From contig MNCI01002682.1 in the NCBI GenBank assembly GCA_015680685.1, positions 654,355-702,536 of the forward strand: a stretch of 48,182 nucleotides of DNA. Direction: 5' to 3'. The notes under the pieces were generated by a model. It was not told where the DNA came from. It worked only from the letters and a program-made list of their open reading frames with translations, and did no database searches. This DNA comes from Gnetum montanum (Eukaryota; Streptophyta; Gnetopsida; Gnetales; Gnetaceae). Below, piece after piece: positions 21,201 to 34,600 of the stretch. Within the stretch, counting starts at the first letter, position 1. Each line of letters begins with the position of its first letter. A program made the translations under genes and the position numbers.

Positions 21201-22215
21201 TGACTTTTATCCAAAACGGGAAAAAACAGAAAACACAAATGGAATGTGCTGATGTACATCTTGGTGTTTACTCACTATGTATTAATTATGTAATTTTGTT
21301 AAAGGTCTTACTTATATTTCCATTTACATATGGTTATAATTGTTTGCGTGTGCATTTCAGGGGACCAAAGATTTTGTCTAATTGGAAACTGTCATGCCTT
21401 CTTTGTTTTTGGTAACAAGCAAAGTTGACAAGGTCACACTTTTCTTTGTTTATTGGAATTTGAAAAATACTTAATAATAAAACTTGGAACCCGAATATTT
21501 TTATGAACGATAGGAGGAGAGTAATTACAAGATTCTGTGTCTCATCTCTGCAGAGTATTTTGAAGTGTATTACTTTTGGAGCCGTGTACCGAGATAATTT
21601 AATGACCTCTAAATCGTTACTGCTTAACACTTTTTTGTTTTTTAAAAAATTATTGAAATTTCTCCATTTAAAATAAAATTCTAAAGCCTTCATGTATTAT
21701 TCTACCATCAATCGTCATCCTATTTCTGAAGTTGTTTCGAATGATTAAAACAATTCTAGTCTGCAGAGTCAGGGAATTTGAAGTTGGAATATTACCATTC
21801 GGTATTTAGGTGACAGCTTCCTTTTCAAGGTTAGTTATGCCGGGTTTCAATAGAAGATGAAAACAAACTTGTAACTCTTATTATAAGTTTATAATTTCAT
21901 TTTGCTAAATAATGTAAATGGTGAGTCGGAGTATAATACGTTAATGGTATACAGATTAATGCAATACTTTTCTTTCAAAGATTCCATGTCTTATTTTCTA
22001 AAAACATTGATGAGATGTTTCTTTCGTCGTTTGTCCCACTAGCAATTTTTCTAATAAAAAATTTAAAATTTGAAATACACGAAAATGAAAATGTAATATA
22101 GCAAAATACTACAGTGAATTATGTGTTTTTCTTATTATGATTATTAGCTTTTGTAACAAACTAGAAATTATGTGTTTTTCTTATTATGATTATTAGCTTG
22201 GGTAAGAAACTAGAA
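21201..22215. other. MAT1 3' UTR and intergenic region
   Basis: AT-rich. The MAT1 3' UTR starts here; a poly(A) signal could not be chosen. It contains a 49-bp tandem duplication near its end. No gene seen. Confidence 0.6.
22117..22214. repeat. Tandem duplication, 2 x 49 bp
   Basis: 22117-22165 and 22166-22214 both start AATTATGTGTTTTTC and end AAACTAGA, differing at only a few bases. It abuts the 3' end of the minus-strand LINE. Confidence 0.85.
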
Positions 22216-24750
22216 ATTTTTATTACAAGGAAATCACAAAGGATTTGTTGGATGGCTACAAAGATTCAACACATTTTTAAGAAAGTTGAAAATATCATTG
22301 ATGTAATGCTCCATGTAAATGGGGTCAATTTGAAAAAAAAAAAAAACAAAACAATCAGATTATAGTTTGTATGATAATTCATTTGAATTTGAGCTAAAGA
22401 TGGGCAAAATAAAAACATATGTTCTTCATCCTCAAGGCTTTGTTTGCACAATTTGCCAAATATGCTCCTCTCGGTGAATTGATTCAACAACCTTTCTCAA
22501 CAAGGGAATGATAATAGCTCATTCTTGCTCTAGCAATTTGATTCTTAAATGAATAGGAGTAGCTGAGAAAAGATACTTTTGAGTACCAAATAGCAAACTT
22601 CCCATTAGAATGTCAATAAAAATGTTTTTCCTAAAGTGTTCAACTAAACTTTAGCCAAAGACTTTCTCTTTTAGTCTTCTGAAAGAGTCTTTTGTTTAAA
22701 GAAAGATCCTCTATTACAATATTCCATGATTGAAGCTACAAATTTTTTTAATGCAACCATCTATCTTCTTGTGTAGCATTCATTATCTCCTTATCATAAT
22801 TGACTTCCTCCATGTGACTTGACTTTTAGGTATAAGCAATAAATTGACAAAGGGCTTCAACTTCGAGAGAAAGCAAATCTGCTTCTAGAATTAAGATATC
22901 ATTAAAAGTTTGCATTTTTACTAAAAATTCAAATACAAGAAATTGTTTTTGAACATGCTCTAATTTTTTCCAATTATGTGTGGAAAGAGAATGTCTCCAT
23001 GTAACATACCCCTATAATAATATGGGTTGGACAAAACTGTGAAAAAGTTTCCTTCTAATCTCCCATGCCAAAATTTGTTTCATGCAACAATTATTTTTTA
23101 CAACAAATAGAGTTTGCATGTCACTTGAAACCCTTGCAATAAGGGTATTCCAATGATAATTGTTGGCAAATTCAACTCCCAAATATTTTATAAGATTCAC
23201 AAATATCAAATCTTTTTAACCCAGGAAAAAATTGTCATTTCTATTTTTAGTGCCACAAACTAGAATTTGAGTCTTATTGAATTTCATTCTGGAATGGTTG
23301 CAGTGGTCATGGAGGATTTGAAGCACATAATTTAATCTTGTAGCTAATTTTGCAATCAAGGCCACATCATCAACAAAGAGAAGCATGTTCAATAATAATC
23401 AATTCATTCACACAACATGATTAGAAGCATTTTGCATTCATTCCTCCAATTCATTTGTAAATATTCTTAAAAGGGTAGGGAACAAAAGACACCCTTGTTT
23501 AACTCTTACTAAACCATTAATAATAGTTCCTTCTCAAATAAGAATATCTTCAATAAGAATGTTATTTATCTCATAGATTCTTTTAAAAGTAGAAAGAGAT
23601 CTTGTGGAATGTTGATGCTATCCAATCTTTTCCAAAGTTTATCTCAAGCAACAAAATCATAAACCTTGGAAAAATTAACAAAACAAATAAAAGTCTTGTG
23701 GTTCGGGTTTTTTTGCTTCCTTCACATAATAACACAATTATTCGATGGTCTACAATAGAATGATTTGTCTTAAAACTTGCTTGTAACTGAGCACAAAGAC
23801 ATTGCATTTTTGACCATGAACTAATTTTATTCTCAAAAATAGTAGCCATCAATTTAGTAAATACTAAATTGATTGCAATCAATTGACAATTATTAATATC
23901 TACCCTATCTCACTTTGTAAAAAGTAAAACTACTCAACCAGAACATCAAGAACAATCCAAACTGAGACAAAGCCCTTTATTAAGAAGGTCGCAAATTGTT
24001 TTCCACCAATGGATGAACCCATTTAAAAAGCTCTACATATAATCCATTAATATCAACACATTTCCTAAAAGATAGCCTTTGAATTCCTACAAAAAAACAC
24101 ATTAGAGTTATCCTACATAGTAGGGGAAGCCTCTTGATTCAAAAGGTTATTATAAAAAATCTAAATAGTAGATAAGGAAAAATCCTACCATTTTGTTGTT
24201 AATCTTGGAAGAAAGTCCAAATGCTTTTTAGATTAGAATTGAGCTCACCAATCATTCTTGGTTGCTCTTCTTTAACAAATACCCTTTTGTTTAAATCAAA
24301 TAAGCTTTTTATAATTCTGTAAAAGAGATTTAATTCGTCCATATTATCATTTATAAATACAATTATTATAAAAAAAATGCATAACACTAAAGAGAGGCTA
24401 ACAAAGTATAAAAGGGATGCCCCAATAGTTTTGGGGATGCATTTTCAAATTTTTATCCTTACAACCAATCTTGAAAAACCTCCCTTTGGAGTAGGAAAAT
24501 GATTAGACCTTACTCTTTTTTAGAAGTGCCCTCTTGGGTTTTCACTTCCTAAAAGTTTTTTTTTAATTAAAAAAAAATGAAAAAGGCACATGCTAAAACA
24601 TGAATTGTTGAATGATATCATCTTGGGTAGACCAATGAAGAACATTAGCCAAAGAATCTTTAAGATAAAACATATATTATCAAAATTTCCAAATGACAAA
24701 AAATAAAGGAATGAAAGCAACTATTAAGTGTGAAAAAAAAACCCAAATAA
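22216..24750 (-). pseudogene. Decayed LINE (L1-type) reverse-transcriptase ORF
   Basis: Read on the minus strand, this follows the order of a plant non-LTR retrotransposon ORF2. Linker text lies near 24720-24200, and RT core text (AINLVFTKLMATIFENKI) near 23880-23820. The RT active-site box LLFVDDVALIAKL has FVDD at about 23367-23378. A YLGVEF...YHWNTLI segment is at 23190-23130 and LFHSFVQPILLYGYVTW near 23040-23000. The C-terminal part EDEEHMFLFCPSL lies near 22440-22400. Stops and frameshifts run throughout. It lies between the MAT1 and DnaJ 3' ends. The 5' limit is approximate. Confidence 0.75.
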
Positions 24751-25490
24751 AACTTCCTCCTACTTTGTTAAAATTAATTAAAAAAATGAAATTTCTCTTT
24801 AATTCCAACAGGTTAAAGAACCTCATTTAATTAGGAGAACTTAAAACCATATAAGGACTAGTGATGTTAAACAAGGCAAAGGGGCAGGTCACTTAAAACA
24901 ATGCATGTTTTTTCACTTACACAAAGGAGAAAATGACACATTAAATGAAACATTCCAAGCCGATTGTGAGCATGGATTATATTCTTTAAGTGACAATTTC
25001 AATCTGTATTTTTTTTAGAGTGAATGCAGGTGTAATAGGAGGCTTAATGCTCACCCTTCTCACCAAGTAGGGTCTGGGAAGGTTGGCCCAACCCCAGACA
25101 TTATTAATAAAATCACATTTTTTATCTGGATAATTTAAATAGAAAGCATTTAATAATAATGAATTTTACATCTGTACTATGAACTCACCCTAAAAGAAAG
25201 ATGAAAGATCATAAATAACAAAAGGTTATTCTTCTTCATCTCATCTCATCAATTCATTACTCCCTCGTCACAAAATTTGAAGGAATTGCATCCCTTATCT
25301 TTGGCAAAACTGCTTCCTTGTGAACGACCTTTATTTGTTAAATAATCAAGCCTTAGAATTCATGCACTAGAGATACAGATTCCCTATTTTGAATTGATAA
25401 CAGAAAACCTAACAGCTGAGTTGAACTCAAACTGCAAGTTCACCTTAGCATTGTATAATATTTGGAACATTTCGACCAGATATCATATGG
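24751..25490. other. Intergenic region and DnaJ 3' UTR
   Basis: No gene. A TTTATT at 25330-25335 (AATAAA on the minus strand) is a possible poly(A) signal for the DnaJ gene, about 155 bp after its stop codon. Confidence 0.4.
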
Positions 25491-25623
25491 TTAGCCTCCC
25501 GACAAAACCCACGTCAAAATTATATAAACAACAGCCAAAATGCCAAATATAGTGCGGTTGTTCGCAAGAAACTCAAGAAGATAATCCTTCGTATCCATCA
25601 GCCAATCATTCAGCCTCTGAAAC
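25491..25623 (-). CDS. DnaJ last exon with C-terminal membrane-like helix
   Basis: Acceptor TTTTGACAG; 43 residues plus TAA (25493-25491). After WFQRLNDWLMDTKDYLLEFL comes a hydrophobic stretch of about 18 residues (TIFGILAVVYIILTWVL), and the protein ends SGG. A C-terminal membrane segment is not usual for soluble mitochondrial or plastid DnaJ. No alternative splice end was examined. Confidence 0.85.
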
Positions 25624-28600
25624 CTGTCAAAATACAAATCAACATGATGAAAATAACGACAGATTGATGTTGAATATGTTTCAGCGGACCAAATGCATCA
25701 AATCTTATGGAAATGTCTTTCACATGGCAGTAGCTCCTAGATATTAAACAAAAAAATATTTTGTAAAATTAATGAAATAGTCCAAAAAAATGCAGATTTT
25801 GTGTGGTTCAACGAGAATATTACAAAACTACCCTGATGAGAACTGAACTGACCTACTCACCAGCTACCTTCTACAACGATATCTTCAGTTTGATTGGCTT
25901 CATCCCTAGCAAATTCTTCTAGGATGGCTCGCTGCCGTTCAGTTATTTTTCTGCACCGAAAATTTATGCCAACAAAGCATAATGTACTTCATCAGTAACC
26001 AAGGAGAAAATATATATATATATATATATATATGCAAGAAGAGATGAGCAGATCTCTCAATGTTAGTCTAAGGGAGTACTTGCGAAACAGGTGACAATGT
26101 ACCGATCTAGAAATGCAAATTGAAATCATAAACAAACGCATCGCTGACATTCCCAGGTATATTTTTAAAAGGAACCCACAGGTGTTGGAAAATCTGATTT
26201 CCTACACTGAGTTTGTCTGAGCTACGGGAGCCTTTTGAGGCAAACCATGGATTTTCATTCTTACATGGTGAATGAAACAAAACTCCATGTAATTGGATGA
26301 TGGTGATGGTGACTGATGAAATAAAGCCATATGTTGATTGTGCCACTGTTATTTGAATTGTTTATAATATTCAGTTGGTAATTGAAATTGGGATAAAAAT
26401 TTTGCCTTTGGTCAGGTTGGGATCGGGAGCGTTAGAAGGGGTTGGCATTATCACCTCCTTCATCCACGCTAATCTCTTCAATAACCACATTATGATCAGT
26501 GTCATGAGTTTGACAATTTGTTTTTAAATTCAAAGTAGTCAGGGCTGCTAGGGTTTGTCCCTTAGCGATTTCTTGATTTGTTTTTCTTTTTATTTTGGCC
26601 AAGAGGCCAACTGCCAGTCTCATCCACCAGAGTCCTCCTTGGGCATGGTAAAATAATTTTATTGTTTTCAGGGTAAGGGAAGCTCTCCTTGTCACAATTT
26701 TTTTCTCATCATAATAGCTAAAGAGGAGCTGTATGACCAACATGCCAACTACGAGTTGCCTGAACTTTGTCATGGTAAATAAAAAGTTATTGTCATAACC
26801 CTAGATTAAGAGATGAACAGTTTCAGTGAAATTATTATTTTGACTAAGAATTCTGCGGAGAGGCTGACTACTTTGTTACCTGGACTTTGTCCCTGGAAAT
26901 AAATAGCTGGGTAAACAGATAAATTTTTTCATGAGAATTATCATTGAATAACATACACTGGTTTTGATTTTGATTTTTGTTTTTCAATGTGAAAATCAGT
27001 TCTCAATAAATCAATTTGAGATTTTATTAATTTCAAAAATATAAAAGATTCTCTCGGCCAAATAATAGATATGTATCATAAATATATAGCTAAACTAGTT
27101 AAATTATTAGTAGTCATGGCTGCTATGGTTTGTTCCTTGGCAACTTCTTGAAATATTTCTATCATGTCAAGTTTATCTTAATGTTATTGCTAATTTTCTA
27201 TGATCAACTATCTATCTGATACTATAGTCCTCTGAACGTACGTTTTTACCATGCCCCTAGGTGACACATGTTTAAGCATTGCCTCCTTAGAATCGAACCT
27301 GTGACTTGCACAACAAGAAGCCATATGCTCTAACCAAGTGTGCTATGGCTCACTGACCACAAACCAATATTAATGAAATCTAGAATCATGAAGGTCATAA
27401 TAAAAATCTACAAGTAGATGCTGGTGTAATATTAACGAGTCACTTTGCAGTTGACATAACATCCATAAGCCACCACTGAAATGCTAAACAGGGTTACACA
27501 CGAAAGCCTTGGTTATCATGGCTTTAATTTTAGTATTCAGATATGGAGGAAATTATCATAAAGGATCACCATCGACTTCAACGCAGCAAAGCTATGTTGA
27601 TCTTACAATATCAATTGAATATGGTTGAAAACACGTAAACGTCCAAGCATTCCAAAACATGAAGGTATCAACCAAACTCAAAATACTGTTCGGAAACCAT
27701 TCACTTTGTTAACAAATGATTCCAAGATGACGAAAAGCTTTCAATCTCTTAAAAAAATTATTACTAACTAAACAGTACATTCATAATGATCAAAGAAGGT
27801 AGGGAATCTCACTTCGGAATTTTGATTTGAAATTCAACATACTGATCTCCATGGTCATTAAACCCAAGACCCTTGGAAATCCCTAGAATGATAATGACCA
27901 GAAAACAAAAGTCTTAGAATCCAGTGGATTCTGGTATGACACAACATCCATAAGCTCAACGTTTTGCAGGTTCTCACCTTTTCCCCGGAGAACTAATACA
28001 TGACCTGGTTGAACCCCTTTTGGTATCTACAAAACAAAACAAAAAGAAAGAAAAATTTACTTGGAAATCTTCAAGAACTATTACGCAAAAAAAGTGCTTG
28101 GAATATTTTTTATGTAAAACAGAATAAACCATTGGCAAACATTCACTTAAAGAGCAAGTTTGCAATACACAATCATAATTCAAAATCCATCATTGCTCAT
28201 AAATGAACCTGGAAAGTATGACATTTTTCTTATGAACAATTTTCAACATTGCTATGTCATCTGTATTAAAGCTTCTTCCAAAATGCCGAATTTATAAGCT
28301 ATATAAAAATGATACAAAATACAATTATCATCTCTGAAAAACGTTCGGTGAAAGGAATGGCAAATAGAGAAGATATTATAACACCATATATTACTAAGCT
28401 AAAGGGAACTCACTGCAACAAGGAAAAATAAAGTACTGGGAAGGAGTGTATACAGAGAAGGAATATATATAGATATTAAAAACATCAGGAGATGTGAAAG
28501 GATGAGAAGATGAATTTGAAGTTAATGAAAAAGAGAGTATGGCAGCAGGTCAAATTTGTATATTCCTAAACAAGTTAAGATATGAACTAGTTAAAAAGTG

Positions 28601-31600
28601 AAGCCAATTTTTTCACTTTACACTGTTCATTATGTAACCTTATGCTCAAGTTGGTGCAAAGTTATTTAACTATTTGTTCCAAACCTATGTTTTGTGATTT
28701 GCAAAGACGGGGATTATATTATATAGTTATTTTATGTAGTATACAAATTTAAAGTTGGTCAACACAATTTTAGAGGTTTAACACTAATAGAGGTTGTATA
28801 AAGGCAGTTGGAACGGGAAAAATACAGAGATCTAAACAAAGATTAAAATGTTAGCAATGCTAGCGATCGAGATGCAAATGTTTGAAGATAACACAAGAGA
28901 AACAATGAAGAAGCATGCATGTGTAAAATGAAATAGAAACAACTCAAAAGAAATGTATTCACTGGATTCATCCAGTGGAGAGAAGACAAAGTGTGCATGT
29001 GTAGAATGCAATAGAACAGCTCAAAAGAAATGTATTTAATGGATTCATCCAATGGATAAAGGAAACAACTCTTCATAGGCTGTTTTAGAGTTTGGGTGTT
29101 CTTAGTTACCACAAAAATGCAACCACTCAAACTACAAAACATAATGATACACTTTACATATGTCAACACTCTCATAAGTTTAGATGGTTTTGGACCCACA
29201 ACTACGTGAAAATAAATTTTTTTTTAAGGAATCAAGACTGCCCAAAGGAAAACACTATGTAAAATACAAATACATCCTAATAACTAATAATTGTGGCTCA
29301 AGCAACCTTAAGTCTACCAAGTAGCCAATCATCTAGATGTGGGGATACTTACTCTCAATTAATCTCTGAATTGTTTAAACTTCCTCATGCACTTAATGAG
29401 TTGCACTCCAATTGCAAGTGCCTATCTTTCCAACTTCATTTGGTTTAAGATCCTTCAAAAGCTGATGTCTTGCACCTCTTGTACAGTTTGGGAGTCCTGC
29501 ACCTCATACCATTTTTGTTGTCGGAACTTACACAGGAGGTGTTTCTTGTTGACCTTGTTATCTTCTTAGTACAATTTATTGTTGCTTTAGAAATTGTTGT
29601 GACCACCTTTTATAAATTCTAAAGATTGGTGAACGAACCTCTTCTCAAGTCGCTGCTTTTAGGCTCAAACCCAAGCGTTTTTGTATGCTTTCCTAGGAGA
29701 TTTGTAACCACCTTCTTACAAATTCTAAGATTTGTGGCGACAAACATACAGGTTTGAGCCTAAGCTCTTCATCAGTGGCTACGCATAGGCTCAAACCTAC
29801 CTGCCTCTCCCCACAAATAGGTGGGTAGGTTCTTATATATTAGCATTTATCTAACCATATAAAGAAGCATTTTGTTCATTTAGTTTACTAGACTATTTTG
29901 TTGTTGTGTTTCTAGCACTTTGATCTCATGTCTGATCCATTCCCTCATTAGAAATTCTTTGAATTCTTTAAAAACATACACCTCATGTTTTGACGGTGCA
30001 ACTACATCCTTTTCAACAAGAGATTTCCAGAATTTAAGAAAATAAAAAACCTGCAATTGCATTCAAAGCATTTAATCCATACCTTTTTGGTGCAGTTGTT
30101 GGTGAAGGTGATCTAATTAACAACTGTCGAAATGTCTCTATTGACATTGCACCACACTCATCAAAGTGTACCAACTCCAACTGTCTCGTAACCTCTTTGA
30201 TGCTCCTCTTGAATGGTTTCCATATTGCTTTGTCCATAATGCAAGCCTTACATGTAGTGCCTTCACTTGCAGAAAATTTGAAACATCCTTGAGTTTGCCA
30301 ATCCTTTTCAAACGCACATATCCCACTTCAACATGTCAAAGTGCTTCCTAAGAGAGCTTTATTGAATTTTGCACATTGGCAACCATTCAATATATGCAGC
30401 ATTCACAAATTATTGTGAAAAAACTTGTCCTTGTTGATCTATTAGTGCTCTACCATTCAAGTACATAAACTTGTCTTCAAATTGCCCTCTAAGGTACTTG
30501 ATGTCATTCTTCATAACATGTACCTTTCCATTAATGATCATGCTAATGTCAAAGCCTTTCTAACTAGCATACTTGTGATAATAGATTTTGCTTCAGACTA
30601 GAAATATTTGTTCAAACTAGGGATCTCCCTTAATTGGAGTCCATCAAAAGATTTGTTCAACATAAATCCTATTCCTTCAATTGCATGTAAGTTTATTTGG
30701 CATCTTGACTAAGGAATACTTTTTGTTTAGTTCATGGAACAAATCTTTATTGGGACACATGTTGAGTTGCCTCCATATCCATGATTCAATAGTCATTTTC
30801 ACATGTTGTACTAGAATTTGCACAACCAATGACATTAATGTCACTATTGAACAATCTAGCTCGTTCCTAACTATTAGATCTAGAAGGTTGCAGTTTTGCT
30901 CTAACAACATGCATAAATGATGTAGATTTTTTATCACTATCAATGGAGTTTGATCCCTACCTAGCCTTCTCCATCTAATATGCTTAGCATTTATTCATTT
31001 GATAATATGGAGTTCTATACTCCATTCCAGAAAGCCCTTTTTTGCAACACCTTTTGTAGGCCATATTCTTCTTCTTTTTGTTAGAGTTCTGTTTTTCTTT
31101 TTAACTCTCATCCCTCTAGCTAATTTACGTTTTCTTATGCTTATCCGTACCCTACGAATTTTCTTTCTTGGTACTATCATTGTATTTTTCCTACCAAGGG
31201 TTTCAAGATCTATACCTTTCAGCCTATCATCTATTGATAGTCTGGTAATGGCATAATCAAAGGTAAGAACTATTTGAGCACTTCTGATGAAAAAGACCCA
31301 AGCTATGAGAAAGGTCTCAAGGTCAGCAATTCCCCTAGTTCTTTCCCATGGTTCAGAGACCATGGAAATCTCTAAGTTATATGTTCATGGCACTCAAGTA
31401 TTAGAAAACCACTCCGGCTTGGCAGCTCCAAAGAACAATGAGGCCCCAACCTATTTCCCCCTTTTTGTCCTTCTCATCATCCCCTCACACATAGAACTAC
31501 ATGGGGCTTGATTCTACATCGATTGTAGATATGTAGGATAGCCTGGATTGAATAGTTTAGGTGCAGCCCAATGTCGAACCTTGTACCAGATCATAAGGGA

Positions 31601-34600
31601 TCTAGCGGTGAGGCACTCCCTATAGATACATCGTCATTACCCACTGATAATGTCTATGGGGTTTGTTTGCTTGCTTGCTTGTCCTCATTTGAAATCATAG
31701 ATGTTCTCCTAGAGCTGTATATACAACTTAAGAAATTTGGATGTGCTACATGCTTCCTTCCATATAGTTGAAGAGGATGCATTGCTCACTTGGAGACATA
31801 GTCCCCAAGACTTCTGCCCCAAACCCAATGGATCTACAGAAATTCCTTGGGTTGCAAACAACGTCGGGGCAACATTGTTACTAATGGTATTGGAGCCTCC
31901 TTTGATGTGCAAAAATGAGTGCGATGTTCTTCTAGTTTGTTGGGTTTACATTTTGGCTTTGAGGTTTCCTATGTGTGGTCCTTTCAATTGGATACCATAT
32001 TTGATATTAGATCATATCAGTTTTACCTCTTGTATCTACCATTGGGCTGCCCTTTTGGTAAGGCTCTTGTTATGTTGAATTTTGGGGTCGTTGTTCAACA
32101 CTTGTAGCCTTTGTTGTGTTGCATATTGATGATTAGACATGGCTGCGTTTGATAGGCTTTCCTCCAGTATATTTTCATTGGTAGTTAGACAAGTAATGTG
32201 TAGTTCTTTAAGTGGTTGATGGAAGTTCTATTGGAAATACTATTAATGTTGTACAAGGAGCTTTCCATCCTTAGTCTTCAGTGGTTCATCCAAGATGAAT
32301 TGGACCCAATCTCTGCTCCAATCTCCACCTGGATAACATGTGCTAAGATGGCTTATCTTGGTTGTGTAGGATGTAGAATCCTTGCACCCCCACTTCTATT
32401 ATTGAAATATGAAGTGCAGGTTTCATAGTCCTGGGCCACAATTTTGCCCAGTACCTCTTGTTGGAGGACCTTTAGACACGTGCTTATGTTGAGCCTTAGT
32501 CTGGGTGGAAAAAGGCCATCGCCAGTAGACTAACTTACGTTCGTGTTTGTGTTTGTATGTATGTTTGTTTGTGTGTGCATATCTTTCCTTTAGTTGTGTT
32601 TCGACTCTCTCATATGTGTTACTCTTGCTTCAACTATCGCTCGCTATCACTTGGTTTTTGTGTTTACCATGGCTCGGCTGTGGCTCCATGTATCTCTTTG
32701 GTTTATTGTGGTTGGATTTTGCGGGTGCATCTTAAAGCCTTGTGTGCTTCTTGCTAGACTAGTTTTTAATACAATATTTGCTTTCGATGCCATATTATGC
32801 TTCGAGTTCAGTTACCCTTTATGTGGGTTGTGTGATTTTGCATTCTTCTCCTAGAGACAAGAAGTGTTTGCCCCTTAGGCATTTTATCTTGAGTTGGTGC
32901 TTTTGAGACCTCAAAGAGGCAAGTCATTCTTATTTTTGATCTACTTCAGGACCTATTCTCCTTAGATGAGTTATTTCCTTGGAGGTTACACCTTCTCTAT
33001 TGTAGTTTTGGGTTATACATGTTTTGAGACTTCTCCCTCTTGTGATTGAGACCTATTGCAATCTATCCCAACCTCTTCTTTGTTGTTACAGGATGAGGTT
33101 GTCAATTATTTTTCACTGCCCGCTTGTGGTTTTAATGAGACCTCTAATCTTGATGAGGTTGGGTGTCTATGATTGGATACCCTTATTGGTTGTGAATCTC
33201 TAGAATTTTGGAAGTGATCCAGTTGCTTCTTGTTAGGGTGTCAAATGCTTGTTTTGTGTGAGTGTGTCTTAGTTGCCCATGTGTGTCCTTCTATGATGGA
33301 TCTCTGTGCATGTGGTTACGGTCTTGCTCTTTCTAGCATCTAGAGATTGTTATATCTCTCTAATTTTTTATCATGCTCATTGGATGCATTGTATAACTTG
33401 TGTGCTACATATGACCCCTGCTAACTCCGAGTTGTTTGTCTCAACTTTGTAGGTAGCACAAGTTCAATAATGTTGAGACAGTGGAAACCTCAATGTTTTT
33501 GTGAGTATGATGTCTTGAGGGAAGATAAGTGTTCTTGAGACCATAATAAATTGATTATTTGGTCTTAGATCTATGAAATTGGGATGTGGATTTGTCAGTA
33601 CCAATGTTGTATCAAAATAGCTTGGTGCAACATGATTTGTTTGCCTCTCAATGCTTTGGGTAAGCAATTATAGAGGACTATTGCCAATTCTAAATCCCTT
33701 CAAGTTTTTTGGTTAAGCAAAAGGCATGGAATAGTATCCTTGGTCTTGCCAAATACTGATGAGCCAAGAGTGGCCAATGCCTTAAGGACCTACTGTGGTA
33801 GGTGATAAATCTTCTAACAATGCTCTAGCATTTGCTCATTCATTGCGTTCACGTTCCACTCCATTGGTTCCAATGGCAAATTTCATTGGTATCAGTGTTA
33901 CAATTAGCAATGTACACTCAAAGATAGGTTTTCAAATCAGAATTGTGCAGCTTTGGTCTTGCTCCTGATGGCTTGAAACCTTAGCCTTAGGATGGGCTTG
34001 GGTAGTGTGTCCTCAAACCTATTAGGCCTAGTAGTGTTCCCTATTGTTGTATGCTATGTCTACCAAAAATCATCATTGTTCCATGTATGTTCTACTATAT
34101 TGATGTAATAATATTGTTATTGGTAGTTCATGTATGAGGGAGATACAGTTCCTCGTGGTTGGTTCTTGTGTTCCCCCATGTTGTAGGACGTCACTAAACC
34201 TTGGGGTGAGGCCAAATCATATGAACAAAGTTCCTTGTACAGCTAGTCTCTCTTATGGATAGCACTCCTTGATGCATTGCAGTCTCTCTCCATTCTGTAA
34301 AATGAGAGCTCTGAGAACTCTTTGGCTTGTTCTAACAAGTTGTTTGAATGGTATTTTGGAGGTTGTGGTATGTTCTTGGTCGCGGTTTTTCTTGAACAAA
34401 TGGTCGTATGCTTCCATGGTGATCGTTGCATGTTATAATGTGGTCTGGTTTGATCTCAGACTCTCCTTTGAGGATCACATGTTTTTGCAGTGATCTATTC
34501 CCGATTGAGCAGTGGTTGATCTTGGTAGAGTTCCAATTTGTTCTTATGTTGATCTGACAATAACAGCAACTGTATTCCTCATGTCTGCATTCCAGTCAAT

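Noticed and set aside
26432-26773. 113-codon minus-strand open frame in a DnaJ intron
   Set aside because: Spliced out between conserved DnaJ exons; no domain recognised and part of it is repeated at 27110, so it is repeat-derived.
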